A DNA stretch of 64,000 nucleotides from Notamacropus eugenii (lineage: Eukaryota; Chordata; Mammalia; Diprotodontia; Macropodidae), in the NCBI RefSeq assembly GCF_028372415.1, contig NC_092874.1, positions 58,317,865 to 58,381,864 of the forward strand, read 5' to 3'. This document shows, piece by piece, positions 55,106-64,000 of this stretch (positions within the stretch are counted from its first letter, which is position 1; every line of letters starts with the position of its first letter). The translations under genes and the position numbers were made by a program. The notes under the pieces were generated by a model, which was not told where the DNA came from, did not search any database, and worked only from the letters and a program-made list of their open reading frames with translations.

Positions 55106-55137
55106 AAGCATTGTATTAGGCACTTAGGATAGCAAGA

Positions 55138-55390
55138 GAGGGTAACTAGATAAAGTAGCAGATAGAGTGGTCCTTGAGTTAGGAAGTTTCATCTTCCTGA
55201 GTTCAAATCCTGCCTCAGATCCTTACTAGCTGAGTGACCTTGGGCAAGTCACTTAATCCTGTTTGCCTCAGTTTCTTCATCTATAAAATGAGCTGGAGAA
55301 GGAAATGACAAACCACTCCAATATCTTTGCCAAGAAAATCCCCAAATAGGGTCATGAAGAGTCAGACATGATTGAAAAGGCTGAAAAAAT
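55138..55390 (+). repeat. Mar-1-type tRNA-derived SINE inside a SINE tail
   Basis: Head ggtaactagataaagtagca, body tagctgagtgaccttgggca, 3' part ccactccaatatctttgcca and gtcatgaagagtcagacatg. The flanks (attaggcacttaggatagca; acacccagtagatgtttaat) look like the two halves of an older tail. Confidence 0.8.
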
Positions 55391-55798
55391 CCAAGAAAAA
55401 CCTAACACAGACCTTTACACCCAGTAGATGTTTAATCAACGTTTGCTGTCAAAGTGATTTTCCTTAAGTGTCAATCTATGTGACTCTCCTACTCAATTAA
55501 CTCCCTGTTACCTCTGGGATAGGATATATACTTTTCCATTCGTCTTTAAAGTCCTTCACAACTGTCTTTCTCTGTTTTTCACACATGGGACTCTACCTCC
55601 TGTGTTTGTGCCTTTGGATTGGCTGTCTGTCATTCCTGGAAAGCCATTCCTCCTAAATGCAGCCTCAAGCATCCCTCACTTCCTTCAAGACACAGCTCAA
55701 ACCCAACTTCTGCCTACCATCTTTCCCGATCTCCACACCTACTAATGCCCTCTATCCCAAATTTGTTTTGTATTTATTTTCAATACGCTTGTGTACAC

Positions 55799-55988
55799 AA
55801 GCAGTTAGGTAGCATAGTGGATAGAATGTTAGACTTGGAGTTAAGAAGTGCTGAGTTCAAATTGCACCTCGGACACTTGCTAGTTCTATGATACTGGACA
55901 AATTCTCTTAGTCTCTATTTCCTTATCTGTAAAATGAGTATAGCGCCTACCTCCCAAGGTAGAGATAATATGTAAAATCTGAAAGCGA
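55799..55988 (+). repeat. tRNA-type SINE inside L2
   Basis: Head aagcagttaggtagcatagt, body acttgctagttctatgatac, 3' part gcgcctacctcccaaggtag. Confidence 0.7.
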
Positions 55989-56002
55989 CTCATCCTTTAT
56001 GA

Positions 56003-56095
56003 GGTATAAATTCACTCCAAATAGGGCACACCATTATATCTCTTTACTTCTATTACTTTCTCCTTAAATCTGGAAAACTTGAAAGGGGCACATCC
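56003..56095 (+). repeat. Unclassified repeat block
   Basis: The segment reads gtataaattcactccaaata, then ggcacaccattatatctctt. It resembles 38795-38880. I cannot name the family. Confidence 0.5.
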
Positions 56096-56124
56096 TAAAG
56101 ATGGAGGGGACCTGGATATGGGAG

Positions 56125-56460
56125 TTATTATTATTAGTGCTAGTAGTGGTACTACTACTAGCACTACTACCACTATAGCTTCACTACCACCACTACTACT
56201 ACCACTAATAATAATAAATATGATTAAGTCAATATTTAATGTAATAAATCAATACATATAAGTATGCCAAGTATATATAACACACTATTAATAACATAAG
56301 ATCAATGGTTATATTAATTATTGACCCAATCAATAAATAATATTAAAATAATAATATTAATTATATAATATAATTGATTTCTTCATCTTCATCATCTTCT
56401 TCTTCTTCTTCGTGGTAGTGATGGTGGTGGTGGATGTATAGTGGTACTTGTGACTGTGGG
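56125..56460. repeat. Cluster of simple repeats
   Basis: ATT and ACT units (56125-56215), an AT-rich zone (56216-56375), (TTC)n at about 56383-56412 and GGTGGT units (56413-56440). Confidence 0.85.
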
Positions 56461-56624
56461 TGTAACCTCTTGTCTCCCTGGTAGGATGTAAGCTCCTAGA
56501 GAATGGGGACATTTTTGTCTCTATTTCTCCATCATTTAGCACAGTATCTGGCACATAGGAGATGCTTGAATAAATTCTTATTATTAATAACTTTCAGTTA
56601 TCTCTAGGCCCTTATTAATTTTAT

Positions 56625-56865
56625 ATAATTTTGTAAATTTATATAGTGTTTCAAGTTTTGCAAAACTCTTGACAAATATTAGCTCACTCTGTCCTCACAA
56701 TCCTGGGAGTAGCTGCTGTTATCACCCCCATTTTACAGATGAGGAAACTGAGTCAGATAATGGTTAAATGACTTGCTGAGGGTTCCCCAATTAGTATCTG
56801 AGGTCAGACTTGAACTTAGGTCTTCCTGACTTCAGGCCCAGTGCTCTGTGTCCTGTGGTGCTTGC
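56625..56865 (-). repeat. Ther-1-type CORE-SINE, antisense
   Basis: The + strand reads tatatagtgtttcaagtttt, ttttacagatgaggaaactg and ttgaacttaggtcttcctga. This is a near-complete copy. Confidence 0.8.
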
Positions 56866-57698
56866 TATATAGCTGCTGTTTAAAATTGTCTCCACTAAAG
56901 CACTACTTTACTGGGCATGGACAGGAGTGACCTGGCTTCTCAAAAGCCAGGCCAGTAGCTCTGGTAGGCCCTCCTAAGCTGGGAAACTTCTAGGTTCTGA
57001 TGGCCAACTTAGCTAGGTTGGGAGATGATCATGGCCAAGCGGGCTACTGGGTGATGAATTGTGGGCCCTAGCCCTGAATTTGAAGACCTTCTCCTAAATC
57101 ACAGAGAAGCTGTGAGCTGCTTCAGTGGGAAATGTTGCTACTCCTTTGAAATCACAGCTTATGGGGATAAGGCTTGAAGTCATTACCTGACTGAGATTTG
57201 AGTCTAGGAGAGAGGAAGAACAGAAAAGGGGAGAAGCTTAAAATTAAATTCTGCCAGTGTATCAGCATTTACTGTGTTAAGCACAGTGCTAAGCATCAGT
57301 ATACAAAGAAAGGCAAACACAGGAAAAAAATGGAGTGAAATACAATCAGGAGTCTTAAAAAATAAAACAACCAAATTAAGATCTGTGATCATATGAATCA
57401 AAATGAAAATATGGATAACTCAATCCACAGCTTTTCCAGGAACACATCTATTGCTTTTGAGCAGGATTAGGCTCTTTTCAACGTTCTCTCAAGGCCTCTG
57501 AGTGAACAAAAAGCCAACAGTTTAATAAATGATTAATTACTTAACAGAGATACTTCATTTACATCCTTTTGATAAAAGATGGACAAAGGGCTTCTTTACA
57601 GTTCTCTTGGACTTGAGTGAAACAAAGCAATAATTCACCATTTTAAAAACTATTATTGAGTATTCAACTAGCATTTGTTAAGTGATTAACATTTCCAA
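56866..57698. other. Mostly unassigned; one MIR3-type scrap
   Basis: A MIR3/L2-tail scrap lies at 57255-57325 (cagtgctaagcatcagtata, caaagaaaggcaaac). The rest shows no repeat I know and no exon. Confidence 0.4.
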
Positions 57699-57699
57699 G

Positions 57700-58125
57700 G
57701 TCCTTTACTCAGTGACAAAGCATTTTATTACATCTATTATTTCGTTTGAGCTACACAACGACTCTGCGGGCTAGATAGGGATAGCTATCTTCAATTTGCA
57801 GATGAGGAAATCTAGGTTCAGAGAAGGTAACTGACTTTCCCAGGGTCACACAGCTAGAAGAACCCCAGTTGATACCATCTAGTACTTTTTCCACTAATGT
57901 TAATAGTACCTGGCATTTACATAGCACATTAAGATTTGCAAAGCACTTTACAAATATCCTGTTTTACCCTCATAACAACTGTGGGAAATAGATTTTGTTA
58001 TTTTTATGCCCATTTTATAGATGAGAAGACAGAGATTAAATGACTTATCTGGAATCGTGTAGCTGGTAAGACTCTGGGACAGAATTTCTAACTCTAGGTC
58101 CGAGGCTCTATCCACTGTGGTACCT
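57700..58125 (-). repeat. Two tandem antisense CORE-SINEs
   Basis: First copy 57700-57890 (tttgcagatgaggaaatcta, cagggtcacacagctagaag). Second copy 57905-58125 (agatttgcaaagcactttac, ttttatagatgagaagacag, ctatccactgtggtacctag). Confidence 0.8.
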
Positions 58126-58439
58126 AGCTGTTTACCGTACACTGCTTCTCATGGTATCTTAATGATTTGAAGAATGCGACTGCCCAACAAGCCTAACCCT
58201 TACAGAAGCTTTTAATTCTCCATGACTTAATTCGAACAATAGCGAATCTGTTCCCAAGGATTTCAGAAACATTCTGCAGTTCCAGCGGCTCCTATTGTAA
58301 TAACTTTGGCAATGTAAGGGGCCTTACCGATTCTTGAAAAGTTTCTGATAACTATCTGTGATCTTTGAGAGTGACAGAGCTATTTTGTTCTGAGAACTTG
58401 TCCAACTTGGGGAGAGTTTTGTGTTTTATCTATTAAGCC
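58126..58439. other. Unassigned stretch
   Basis: About 300 bp without a recognised repeat or exon. Confidence 0.4.
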
Positions 58440-58645
58440 ACGTAAGACTACACAGCCAGGAGGTAAAACTGAGTCCTAGATCTAAGTTCAAATCCTGATC
58501 CTGACTTGATAGCTGTGTGATTCTGAGCAAGTCACTGACTGCCTCAGTTTTTTCGCCTGTAAAATGGATATTATAAGAATAGTTCTTTCCTTCCAGGGTT
58601 GTTGTGGGGATAAAATAAGATGATATAAATGTGATGATCTCCTGA
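58440..58645 (+). repeat. CORE-SINE fragment
   Basis: The segment reads atagctgtgtgattctgagc, agtcactgactgcctcagtt and gttgttgtggggataaaata. A short antisense-like piece (actacacagccaggaggtaa) precedes it. Confidence 0.6.
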
Positions 58646-58886
58646 ATCAGTCCCTGCCATTCTGAATTTGTTGATGGGAGGTCAGCAGACAAACTGCATT
58701 CTCTACTCAGTGATTTCGTTCTCAACTCATCAGTACTTTCCTTCCTTTCTTCTTTCCTAATGATTTACTCTCCCAGAAAATTGAGAGATTACTTCTTCTG
58801 GAAAGGGTTAAGAACATCTGGCTTAACATATTTTCCTTGTCAACTTTACTAAATTAATTGCAAGTTTTGATTGTTTTGTTTTACAG

Positions 58887-59288
58887 ACACCAAACAATTT
58901 TTAATCTACAATGATGATCACAAGCGTTGTGTGAATGCAGTAAGTGCCAGTGCTGTTCAAACAGCTCCGTGCAACCTGGAGACTGAATCACAAAAGTTTC
59001 GCTGGGTGTCCAACACCCAGTTAATGAGCGTTGCACTTAAATTATGCTTAGGAGTACCCTCCAAGAATGACTGGGTTCCGGTCACTCTTTTTCCCTGTGA
59101 TTCAAAAAATGACCTTCAGAAATGGGAATGCAAAAATGACACCCTTTTTGGAATCCAAGGAGAAGATTTATATTTTAACTATGGAAACAAACAAGAAAAG
59201 AATATTATGCTTTATAAGGGATCAGGGCTGTGGAGCAGATGGAGGGTCCATGGAACTACTGATGACTTGTGCTCTAGAGGGTATGAAG
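58887..59288 (+). CDS. MRC1: MRC1 exon 2 (cysteine-rich R-type lectin domain)
   Basis: The exon starts after gttttacag at 58887 and ends GAAG at 59288 before donor gtaagg; 402 bp, phase 1 at both ends. It encodes [15 protein letters not shown] through DDLCSRGYE, essentially the whole N-terminal CysR domain (about 130 residues), which adopts the ricin-B beta-trefoil fold and binds sulphated sugars such as 4-sulphated GalNAc. Six cysteines are present (HKRC, QTAPC, ALKLC, LFPC, KWEC, DDLC), the number expected for three disulphides. A ricin-type QKW motif (LQKWEC) and a sequon NDT just after it are retained. Long stretches such as [14 protein letters not shown] match what I recall for human MRC1. 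The reading frame is intact. The fibronectin II and C-type lectin exons lie beyond this window. Confidence 0.97.
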
Positions 59289-59327
59289 GTAAGGTTCTGA
59301 ATTTATTTTAATTTGCCTACTCACTTA

Positions 59328-59530
59328 TAGAGGCAGTGTTGTAGAGTGGGGGGAAATGTGCTGTACCTGGAATCACAAGTCTTGGGCTCAAATTCTTGCT
59401 CTGCAACTTACTACGTATGGACATTGGGCAGGCCACTTAGCTGCCCTGAACGTCAGCTCCTTCATCTATAAAATAAGTGGTTGAACTAGAAGGTCTATGA
59501 TGTCTCTTCCAATTCCAGAGTTGTAGTGCA
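59328..59530 (+). repeat. MIR-type CORE-SINE in MRC1 intron 2
   Basis: Head gaggcagtgttgtagagtgg, body cattgggcaggccacttagc, 3' part ggttgaactagaaggtctat, only about 40 bp after the exon 2 donor. Confidence 0.75.
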
Positions 59531-59654
59531 GTATAAACCTATGATTTTTTTTTAAATTTGCTTGATCAAAATCTGGTTTCTCATCACTAATTGAAACAAA
59601 AAGGTTTTTGGCTATTTTGGAGCATGTGTTCTTTAAGTACAGTACTACATTATA

Positions 59655-59885
59655 AGGGTATCATGGAATATTGAAGAAAGATCCAGCCTCAGAGTCAGAA
59701 AGATTTGAATTTGAGTCCTATGTCTCGTACAACTTGACTTGAGGCTCTGGGCAGGAGTTAATCTGTCAATGCCCTCCAGTAATTTTCTAATGCATAAGTT
59801 ACGGAAGAGTTGTTCATCTTCACTAATAAAATGAGTTTGCACTTTGGGAGTTTCCTACATTAATGAAATCACTGATCTAGATAAA
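59655..59885 (+). repeat. MIR-type CORE-SINE
   Basis: Head agggtatcatggaatattga, 3' part gggagtttcctacattaatg and aaatcactgatctag. Same subfamily as 9463 and 9697. Confidence 0.65.
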
Positions 59886-60575
59886 AAATTATGGAAAGAA
59901 TTATTAAGATTTTTACTTACTTAATCAGTTATAAATACTATACAAAGTAACACTAATGAGGGAATGGCACTCTAATTGCACCACACAGGAAAGAAGAATA
60001 CTTGGATATCAGTCACCAGTAGAGATTTGAGAATCTATACTTCCTCATCCAGACAAAGATGGAATTAGGAAGAGTCCTTGACAGCTGAACTGAAAGTTTC
60101 AGTGGCTTAGTTTGAAATTCCCCTCACTGTTTTTCCAAGAAAATTTGTTGTTTTTGAGAATATAAACTGTTTCTAAAATTATCTGACTTTAACAAATTTT
60201 GGGAGTCTTCAACTGACTTCCACACATGGCATTGTCTTGGGTGTCTGTTAATTTTTGTTTGATTGACTTTCTGGTGGTGGACTTAAGGATAAGATTTGAT
60301 CCTTGCCCACAAGAGGATTGCAATGTAGTAAAGATAAGGCAAGTTTACAAATACCTAGCACAAGGGAAGTTAAATTTAGAGGGAGACGGGGTAGGGGAAG
60401 AAAGATACAGGTGGAGAGGGAGAGAGAGGAGAGGATAATCTCTTTTTGTTAGGAAGATAAAGGAAGTTTTCATTTGACTTGGATTCTGAAGAAAACATAG
60501 GATTTTTGATAAATGGAGATAGGATAAATTAATTCATAAAATAATAAGAAAATTCCCTATATCAATGCAGATCAA
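59886..60575. other. Unassigned stretch in intron 2
   Basis: I recognise no repeat and no further MRC1 exon. Confidence 0.4.
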
Positions 60576-60579
60576 TACC

Positions 60580-60720
60580 TAAATATACAGAGAATTACCT
60601 AGACTTTTAAGAGGTTAAGGTGAATTGCCTAGGGTAACATGGGCTGTTTGTATCACTGACAACACTTGAATCTAGTTTTCCTGGCTTCCTAAAGAGTTCT
60701 GTATACGTTAGGCCATGTCT
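60580..60720 (-). repeat. tRNA-type SINE, antisense, decayed
   Basis: The + strand reads gtgaattgcctagggtaaca, then acttgaatctagttttcctg. Confidence 0.55.
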
Positions 60721-60728
60721 GGCTCATG

Positions 60729-60729
60729 T

Positions 60730-60778
<49 letters not shown>

Positions 60779-60825
60779 GCTACTAATACTACTGTTGTTG
60801 CTGCTGCTACCACTACCACTATGAT
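60729..60825. repeat. (ACT)n microsatellite
   Basis: A pure ACT core of about 48 bp followed by mixed TGT/TGC/ACC units. It abuts the 3' end of an antisense CORE-SINE. Confidence 0.95.
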
Positions 60826-61015
60826 AATAACTAACATTTATAAAGAACTTTAGGATTTGCAAAGCACTGCACAGGTGCTATCTCATTTGATCTTCATAAT
60901 AACCCAGTATCACAAACTATTATATGGCCAAAGCAAATTTCAAATTCAGATCTTCCTGATTCCAAGTTCATTGCTTTATCCCCCATGCCATGTAGGTGCT
61001 TCATTATAAGCAGAA
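60826..61015 (-). repeat. Ther-1-type CORE-SINE, antisense
   Basis: The + strand reads ataactaacatttataaaga, gatttgcaaagcactgcaca and atctcatttgatcttcataa, then the head complement ccatgccatgtaggtgcttc. Confidence 0.75.
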
Positions 61016-61505
61016 GAAATAGTTTGAACAAAGTCACTGAGATGGGAAAGTGGTTCATTAAGGTATATTTAAAAACTATTGTATAATCTAGTTTAGCTAG
61101 CACATAGAGTACAGGAAGAAAAATTAATGAGAAATAAGATGGAAAGGAATGAATGAGAGAAATGTGCTCTTATTATGTGGACCAGGTAGCCCAGAAATTA
61201 GTGTTGTGTTCACCTTAGTCAGAGTTACTTTGTTGGGTGGCTGGATAGAAATGGTAGGACCTGAAATAATGAATGTGCAGAAGTTAGTTCCTAGCATTTC
61301 TGTCTTTTCTAGGCAAATATTAAATTCCAACAGGAAAGTTAGGAGATCATTAGGAGATTTCTCATCCCATTATACATTTCAACACAGGATATTTATCCAT
61401 CGTGGGGTGTGATTGAGAACAACTTTAGAGTCAGAGAAGTTGTACTCATTGATCTTTGGCAACTTGAGATTTCATGACTCCTTGGATATGAAGAATGCCT
61501 GATTA
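61016..61505. other. Unassigned stretch in intron 2
   Basis: I recognise no repeat family and no exon. Confidence 0.4.
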
Positions 61506-61509
61506 AAAT

Positions 61510-61615
61510 TTTTGCGTGTTGAATTCCTTGAAGGCAGGGACTGGTTTTCATTTTGTCTCTGTATCCTAAGTACGTAATGAACATCCTACTCCAAATGCTT
61601 AATTGGATAGAGGTG
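61510..61615 (+). repeat. L2/CORE-SINE tail
   Basis: The segment reads ttgaattccttgaaggcagg, then ctctgtatcctaagtacgta. Confidence 0.6.
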
Positions 61616-61724
61616 AACAATTTGGCAAGGTTTCCTGAGAGGAGAATTGGATTTAGGACTGAAACATTGATGAGTTTGTTTTCACCTATTTATTTTCAGT
61701 GAAGGATATGCAAAGGATTGTGTA

Positions 61725-61900
61725 AGATCCAGAACTAGAAACTACCTCAGTAGTAATTGTATCAATTCTTGTATTTTATATATGTAGGAACTACGGTTCT
61801 GACAGATTGAGTGAATTGCCCAAAATCACACAGGTAGTGTGAATCGTAAAATTGAGTTTGGAATCTGGGTTCTTGAATTCTAAAGGAGAAAGTAGTTATT
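61725..61900 (-). repeat. MIR, antisense
   Basis: The + strand reads aactagaaactacctcagta, ttctgacagattgagtgaat and aaaatcacacaggtagtgtg. Confidence 0.6.
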
Positions 61901-61939
61901 TTGCTAAAAGGGTAATAGACAATGAAGTAATTTAACTAC

Positions 61940-62475
61940 CAAATGTATATATAACCAATGCCATAACATTCAAATTCTTAAAAGAAAAATTAAATGAGTT
62001 ATAGGAGGAAATAGACTATAAAACTATACCAGTTCTTCTCAGAACTAGATAAACGCAATAAACACAAAATAAATAAGAAAGAAATTTAGGAGATGCATAG
62101 AATTTTTAAAAAGTTAGATATGATAAACCTCTGAAGCTAACTGAATGAGAATAGAAAGAGTTAAAGGAAGTAGACATTTTTCTCAGCTATTCATGGTGCC
62201 TTCACAAAATTGACCATGTATTAGGGTATAAAAACCTCACAACAGAAGCAGGAAAACAGAAATATTACATGCACCCTTTTCAGACCATAATGTAGTAAAA
62301 ATTGCATTAAGTAAAGGGCCTTGAAAGCATAGATTAAAAATTGATTAGGAACTAAATAATCTAATCCTAAAGACTGAGTGGGTCAAAGAACAAATCATAG
62401 AAATAATAAATAATTTCATTAAGGATAATGACAACTATGAGCTAACACCAACGTTGCCTAAAGACAAAAATATTA
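61940..62475 (+). mobile_element. L1 ORF2 endonuclease-region fragment
   Basis: Collinear with marsupial L1 ORF2. Landmarks are ttcaaattcttaaaagaaaa, atttttctcagctattcatg, aaaattgaccatgtattagg, cccttttcagaccataatgt and gactgagtgggtcaaagaac. Truncated at both ends and with small gaps. Codes for nothing intact. Confidence 0.75.
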
Positions 62476-62569
62476 TGCAATCATCTTGCCAGTTGTACTC
62501 AGTTATAAGTAGGTGTAAATTGTCCCAGACTAGGTTGTTTCAATAGTTCCCAAACCCAACATTGTTCCT

Positions 62570-62725
62570 TTTGCCTCAAACTCTTACTAGCTTGTGTGAC
62601 TCTGGGCAAGTCATTTGCCCTCTCCAGGCCTCAGTTTCCATATCTGTAAAATGATAGCATTTGAATCAATGACCTCTAAGATCCTTATCAACTCAATCTA
62701 TGATCCTATGATTCTTTCATTGAAA
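62570..62725 (+). repeat. MIR-type CORE-SINE
   Basis: The segment reads agcttgtgtgactctgggca, then caggcctcagtttccatatc. The 3' end is aatctatgatcctatgattc. Confidence 0.75.
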
Positions 62726-62794
62726 CATATGGCTGTTTTATGTAAGGGACAGGTATATGACTATAAAATTGTGTATTAAAAATAAGCCTGAGAA

Positions 62795-62880
62795 ATTAGT
62801 TAATCAATCAATCAATCCATAAGCAACCATTAAAAACCTTTTATGTGCAAGGGAATGGGGAAGAAGAGGGGAACACAATA
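62795..62880 (+). repeat. MIR3/L2-type scrap
   Basis: A (CAAT)n-like run (taatcaatcaatcaatcc) is followed by agcaaccattaaaaaccttt. Confidence 0.5.
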
Positions 62881-63389
62881 AACCTATCTGTCCTTAGCCA
62901 GCTTAAACTGTTTCGGGTTCTGTCTAGAGCCTTTGTTCTTACTTTTACTAGCAAAATGAAAGAAAGTATAAATCCATTCTTAGGCTCATTCACTTTGTTC
63001 AGATGATATTATATTCAATTCTTAATATTTGAAGTCATGGTGATAGGGACAACATGGATATTTAAAATCCACATAATATTGTGTTAACCATCAACTTTTT
63101 CATCATGACAATACTTTTTTTTAACCTAAAGGCTTTAAAGTTTAAACCAAAGCCTAATTAATAAGTTTTTGGTGAACCATGAAATGGGCAAAAGACCAGC
63201 TTGATGATTGGACCCTAAATAATTCAGTTGGTTCTATGGAAAACATTTTGTGGCCTAATTAAAAATTATTTTTTCATACTATTGTATATATCCTTTAGTT
63301 TTAAGATATAAGAAGGAATGCAGAAGAGTTGAGAGATAAAACTAAGGTAAAAGATTGTGAGGGAATTCAGCTCCTCCTGATTACATATT
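62881..63389. other. Unassigned stretch in intron 2
   Basis: I recognise no repeat family and no exon. Confidence 0.4.
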
Positions 63390-63520
63390 GACATTACACA
63401 CAAGTACATTATATATGTACATGCACATACATGCACACATACATGCACAGTACTATTTACACTATTATTTATTACTATTTACATCCTATTTACACTATTA
63501 TATTTATTACTATTTACATA
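63390..63520. repeat. (ACAT)n-like microsatellite and a two-copy minisatellite
   Basis: 63395-63450 is an imperfect ACAT/GCAC repeat. 63453-63485 and 63486-63520 are tandem copies of about 34 bp (ctatttacactattat, then ttattactatttaca), differing mainly by a 2-bp AT insertion. Confidence 0.85.
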
Positions 63521-63599
63521 AATCTTTTTTTAGAGAAGACAAGTTGTAAAAAAAAAGGACTATACTTAAAACTGATTTCCTCTGATGACACTGTCTAGA

Positions 63600-63725
63600 T
63601 AGCTTTGTAGTACAGTAGAATAAGCATTGGCTTTAGAGTCAGAGGAACTGAATTCAAATCCAATTTGCTCAACCATCTGGAGCTTCAGTTTCCTCATCAG
63701 CAAAATGAGGTGGTTGAACATAATG
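63600..63725 (+). repeat. MIR-type CORE-SINE
   Basis: Head agctttgtagtacagtagaa, B-box-like gaattcaaatcc, 3' part ctcagtttcctcatcagcaa with a central deletion. Confidence 0.7.
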
Positions 63726-63727
63726 CC

Positions 63728-63990
63728 TGGGAATACTCTATATCCTCATCTCTACTTTCTGGTTTCTTTGGATTCCGTCTAGTCTGAGGTGGTCTCACCT
63801 TCTGCATGAAGCCTTTCCCACCCTTCTTAACCTTAGTGCCTTTCCTCTGTCCATCTGTCTGTCTCTGTCTCTTTCTCTGTCTCTCTCTGTTTCTCTCCCC
63901 TCCTCCCTCCCTTTCTTTGTATTCCCAGTACTTAGAACAACTTTGGCACATAGTAGGTGCTTAGTTAATGCTTGTTTACTTAATGTCCCT
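63728..63990 (+). mobile_element. L2 3' end with internal (CT)n repeat
   Basis: Body tctgcatgaagcctttccca, then CTGT/CTCT units at about 63846-63895, then the tail ttgtattcccagtacttaga and cacatagtaggtgcttagtt. Same architecture as 27655-28125. Confidence 0.75.
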
Positions 63991-64000
63991 TGAGGTACCT

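Larger units (their letters stand above)
55450..56575 (+). mobile_element. L2 3' region with later insertions
   Basis: L2 body at 55450-55797 (aagtgattttccttaagtgt, tgtgcctttggattggctgt, cttccttcaagacacagctc). The L2 tail returns at 56462-56575 (ggatgtaagctcctagagaa, cagtatctggcacataggag). Between lie a SINE, an unclassified block and simple repeats. Confidence 0.75.
41376..58886 (+). other. MRC1: MRC1 intron 1
   Basis: A GT-AG intron of 17,511 bp (donor gtaagt, acceptor gttttgttttacag), phase 1. It contains no further MRC1 exon that I can see. Repeats inside are listed separately. Confidence 0.93.

Noticed and set aside
79-63725. tRNA genes at the B-box-like ggttcaaatcc sites
   Set aside because: Each lies in a SINE head followed by SINE body and tail. 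I saw no tRNA cloverleaf with intact stems and anticodon.

Overview
This window is vertebrate nuclear DNA, almost certainly from a marsupial. It is AT-rich and full of introns and old repeats. It shows the usual marsupial mix: CORE-SINEs of the MIR/Ther type, tRNA-headed SINEs of the Mar-1 type, SINEs with an RTE-derived tail, L2 and L3/CR1 LINEs, L1, and the ORF2-less L1 relative HAL1. I saw no operons, CRISPR arrays, rRNA genes or free-standing tRNA genes. Repeat names were assigned by eye from remembered consensus sequences; the family is usually safer than the subfamily.

Two host genes are visible, both on the + strand and in the order known for human chromosome 10p12. At 19879-20372 lies the terminal coding exon of TMEM236, an ancestral multi-pass membrane protein; its earlier exons were not found and probably lie upstream. 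About 21 kb further on is the start of MRC1, the macrophage mannose receptor CD206. Exon 1 (41315-41375) encodes the signal peptide. Exon 2 (58887-59288) encodes essentially the whole N-terminal cysteine-rich R-type lectin domain. The two join in phase across a 17.5-kb intron 1. The remaining MRC1 exons lie beyond the right edge.

Layout: 1-19.8 kb is upstream or intronic territory of TMEM236. It holds a four-deep repeat nest (L3/CR1 with L2, MIR and HAL1), an internally deleted L1, a large CCTT microsatellite, a solo LTR inside L1 and a long L2. 20.4-41 kb is the TMEM236-MRC1 intergenic region. It holds an antisense L1 with inserts, an internally deleted L1 inside an L2, a full-length-looking HAL1 split by a second solo LTR of the same family, and a 570-bp pyrimidine tract just before MRC1. 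41.4-58.9 kb is MRC1 intron 1, with many CORE-SINEs, L2 pieces, a trinucleotide microsatellite of about 350 bp and a non-repeat block with ETS/PU.1/RUNX-like motifs. 59.3-64 kb is MRC1 intron 2.

No new coding system was found. The points most worth a second look are the HAL1 with a perfect 16-bp target duplication split by a solo LTR, two internally deleted L1 copies whose first ORF2 breakpoints lie close together, the SINE/RTE tail kinship, a minimal uORF two bases before the MRC1 start codon, and several local duplications.
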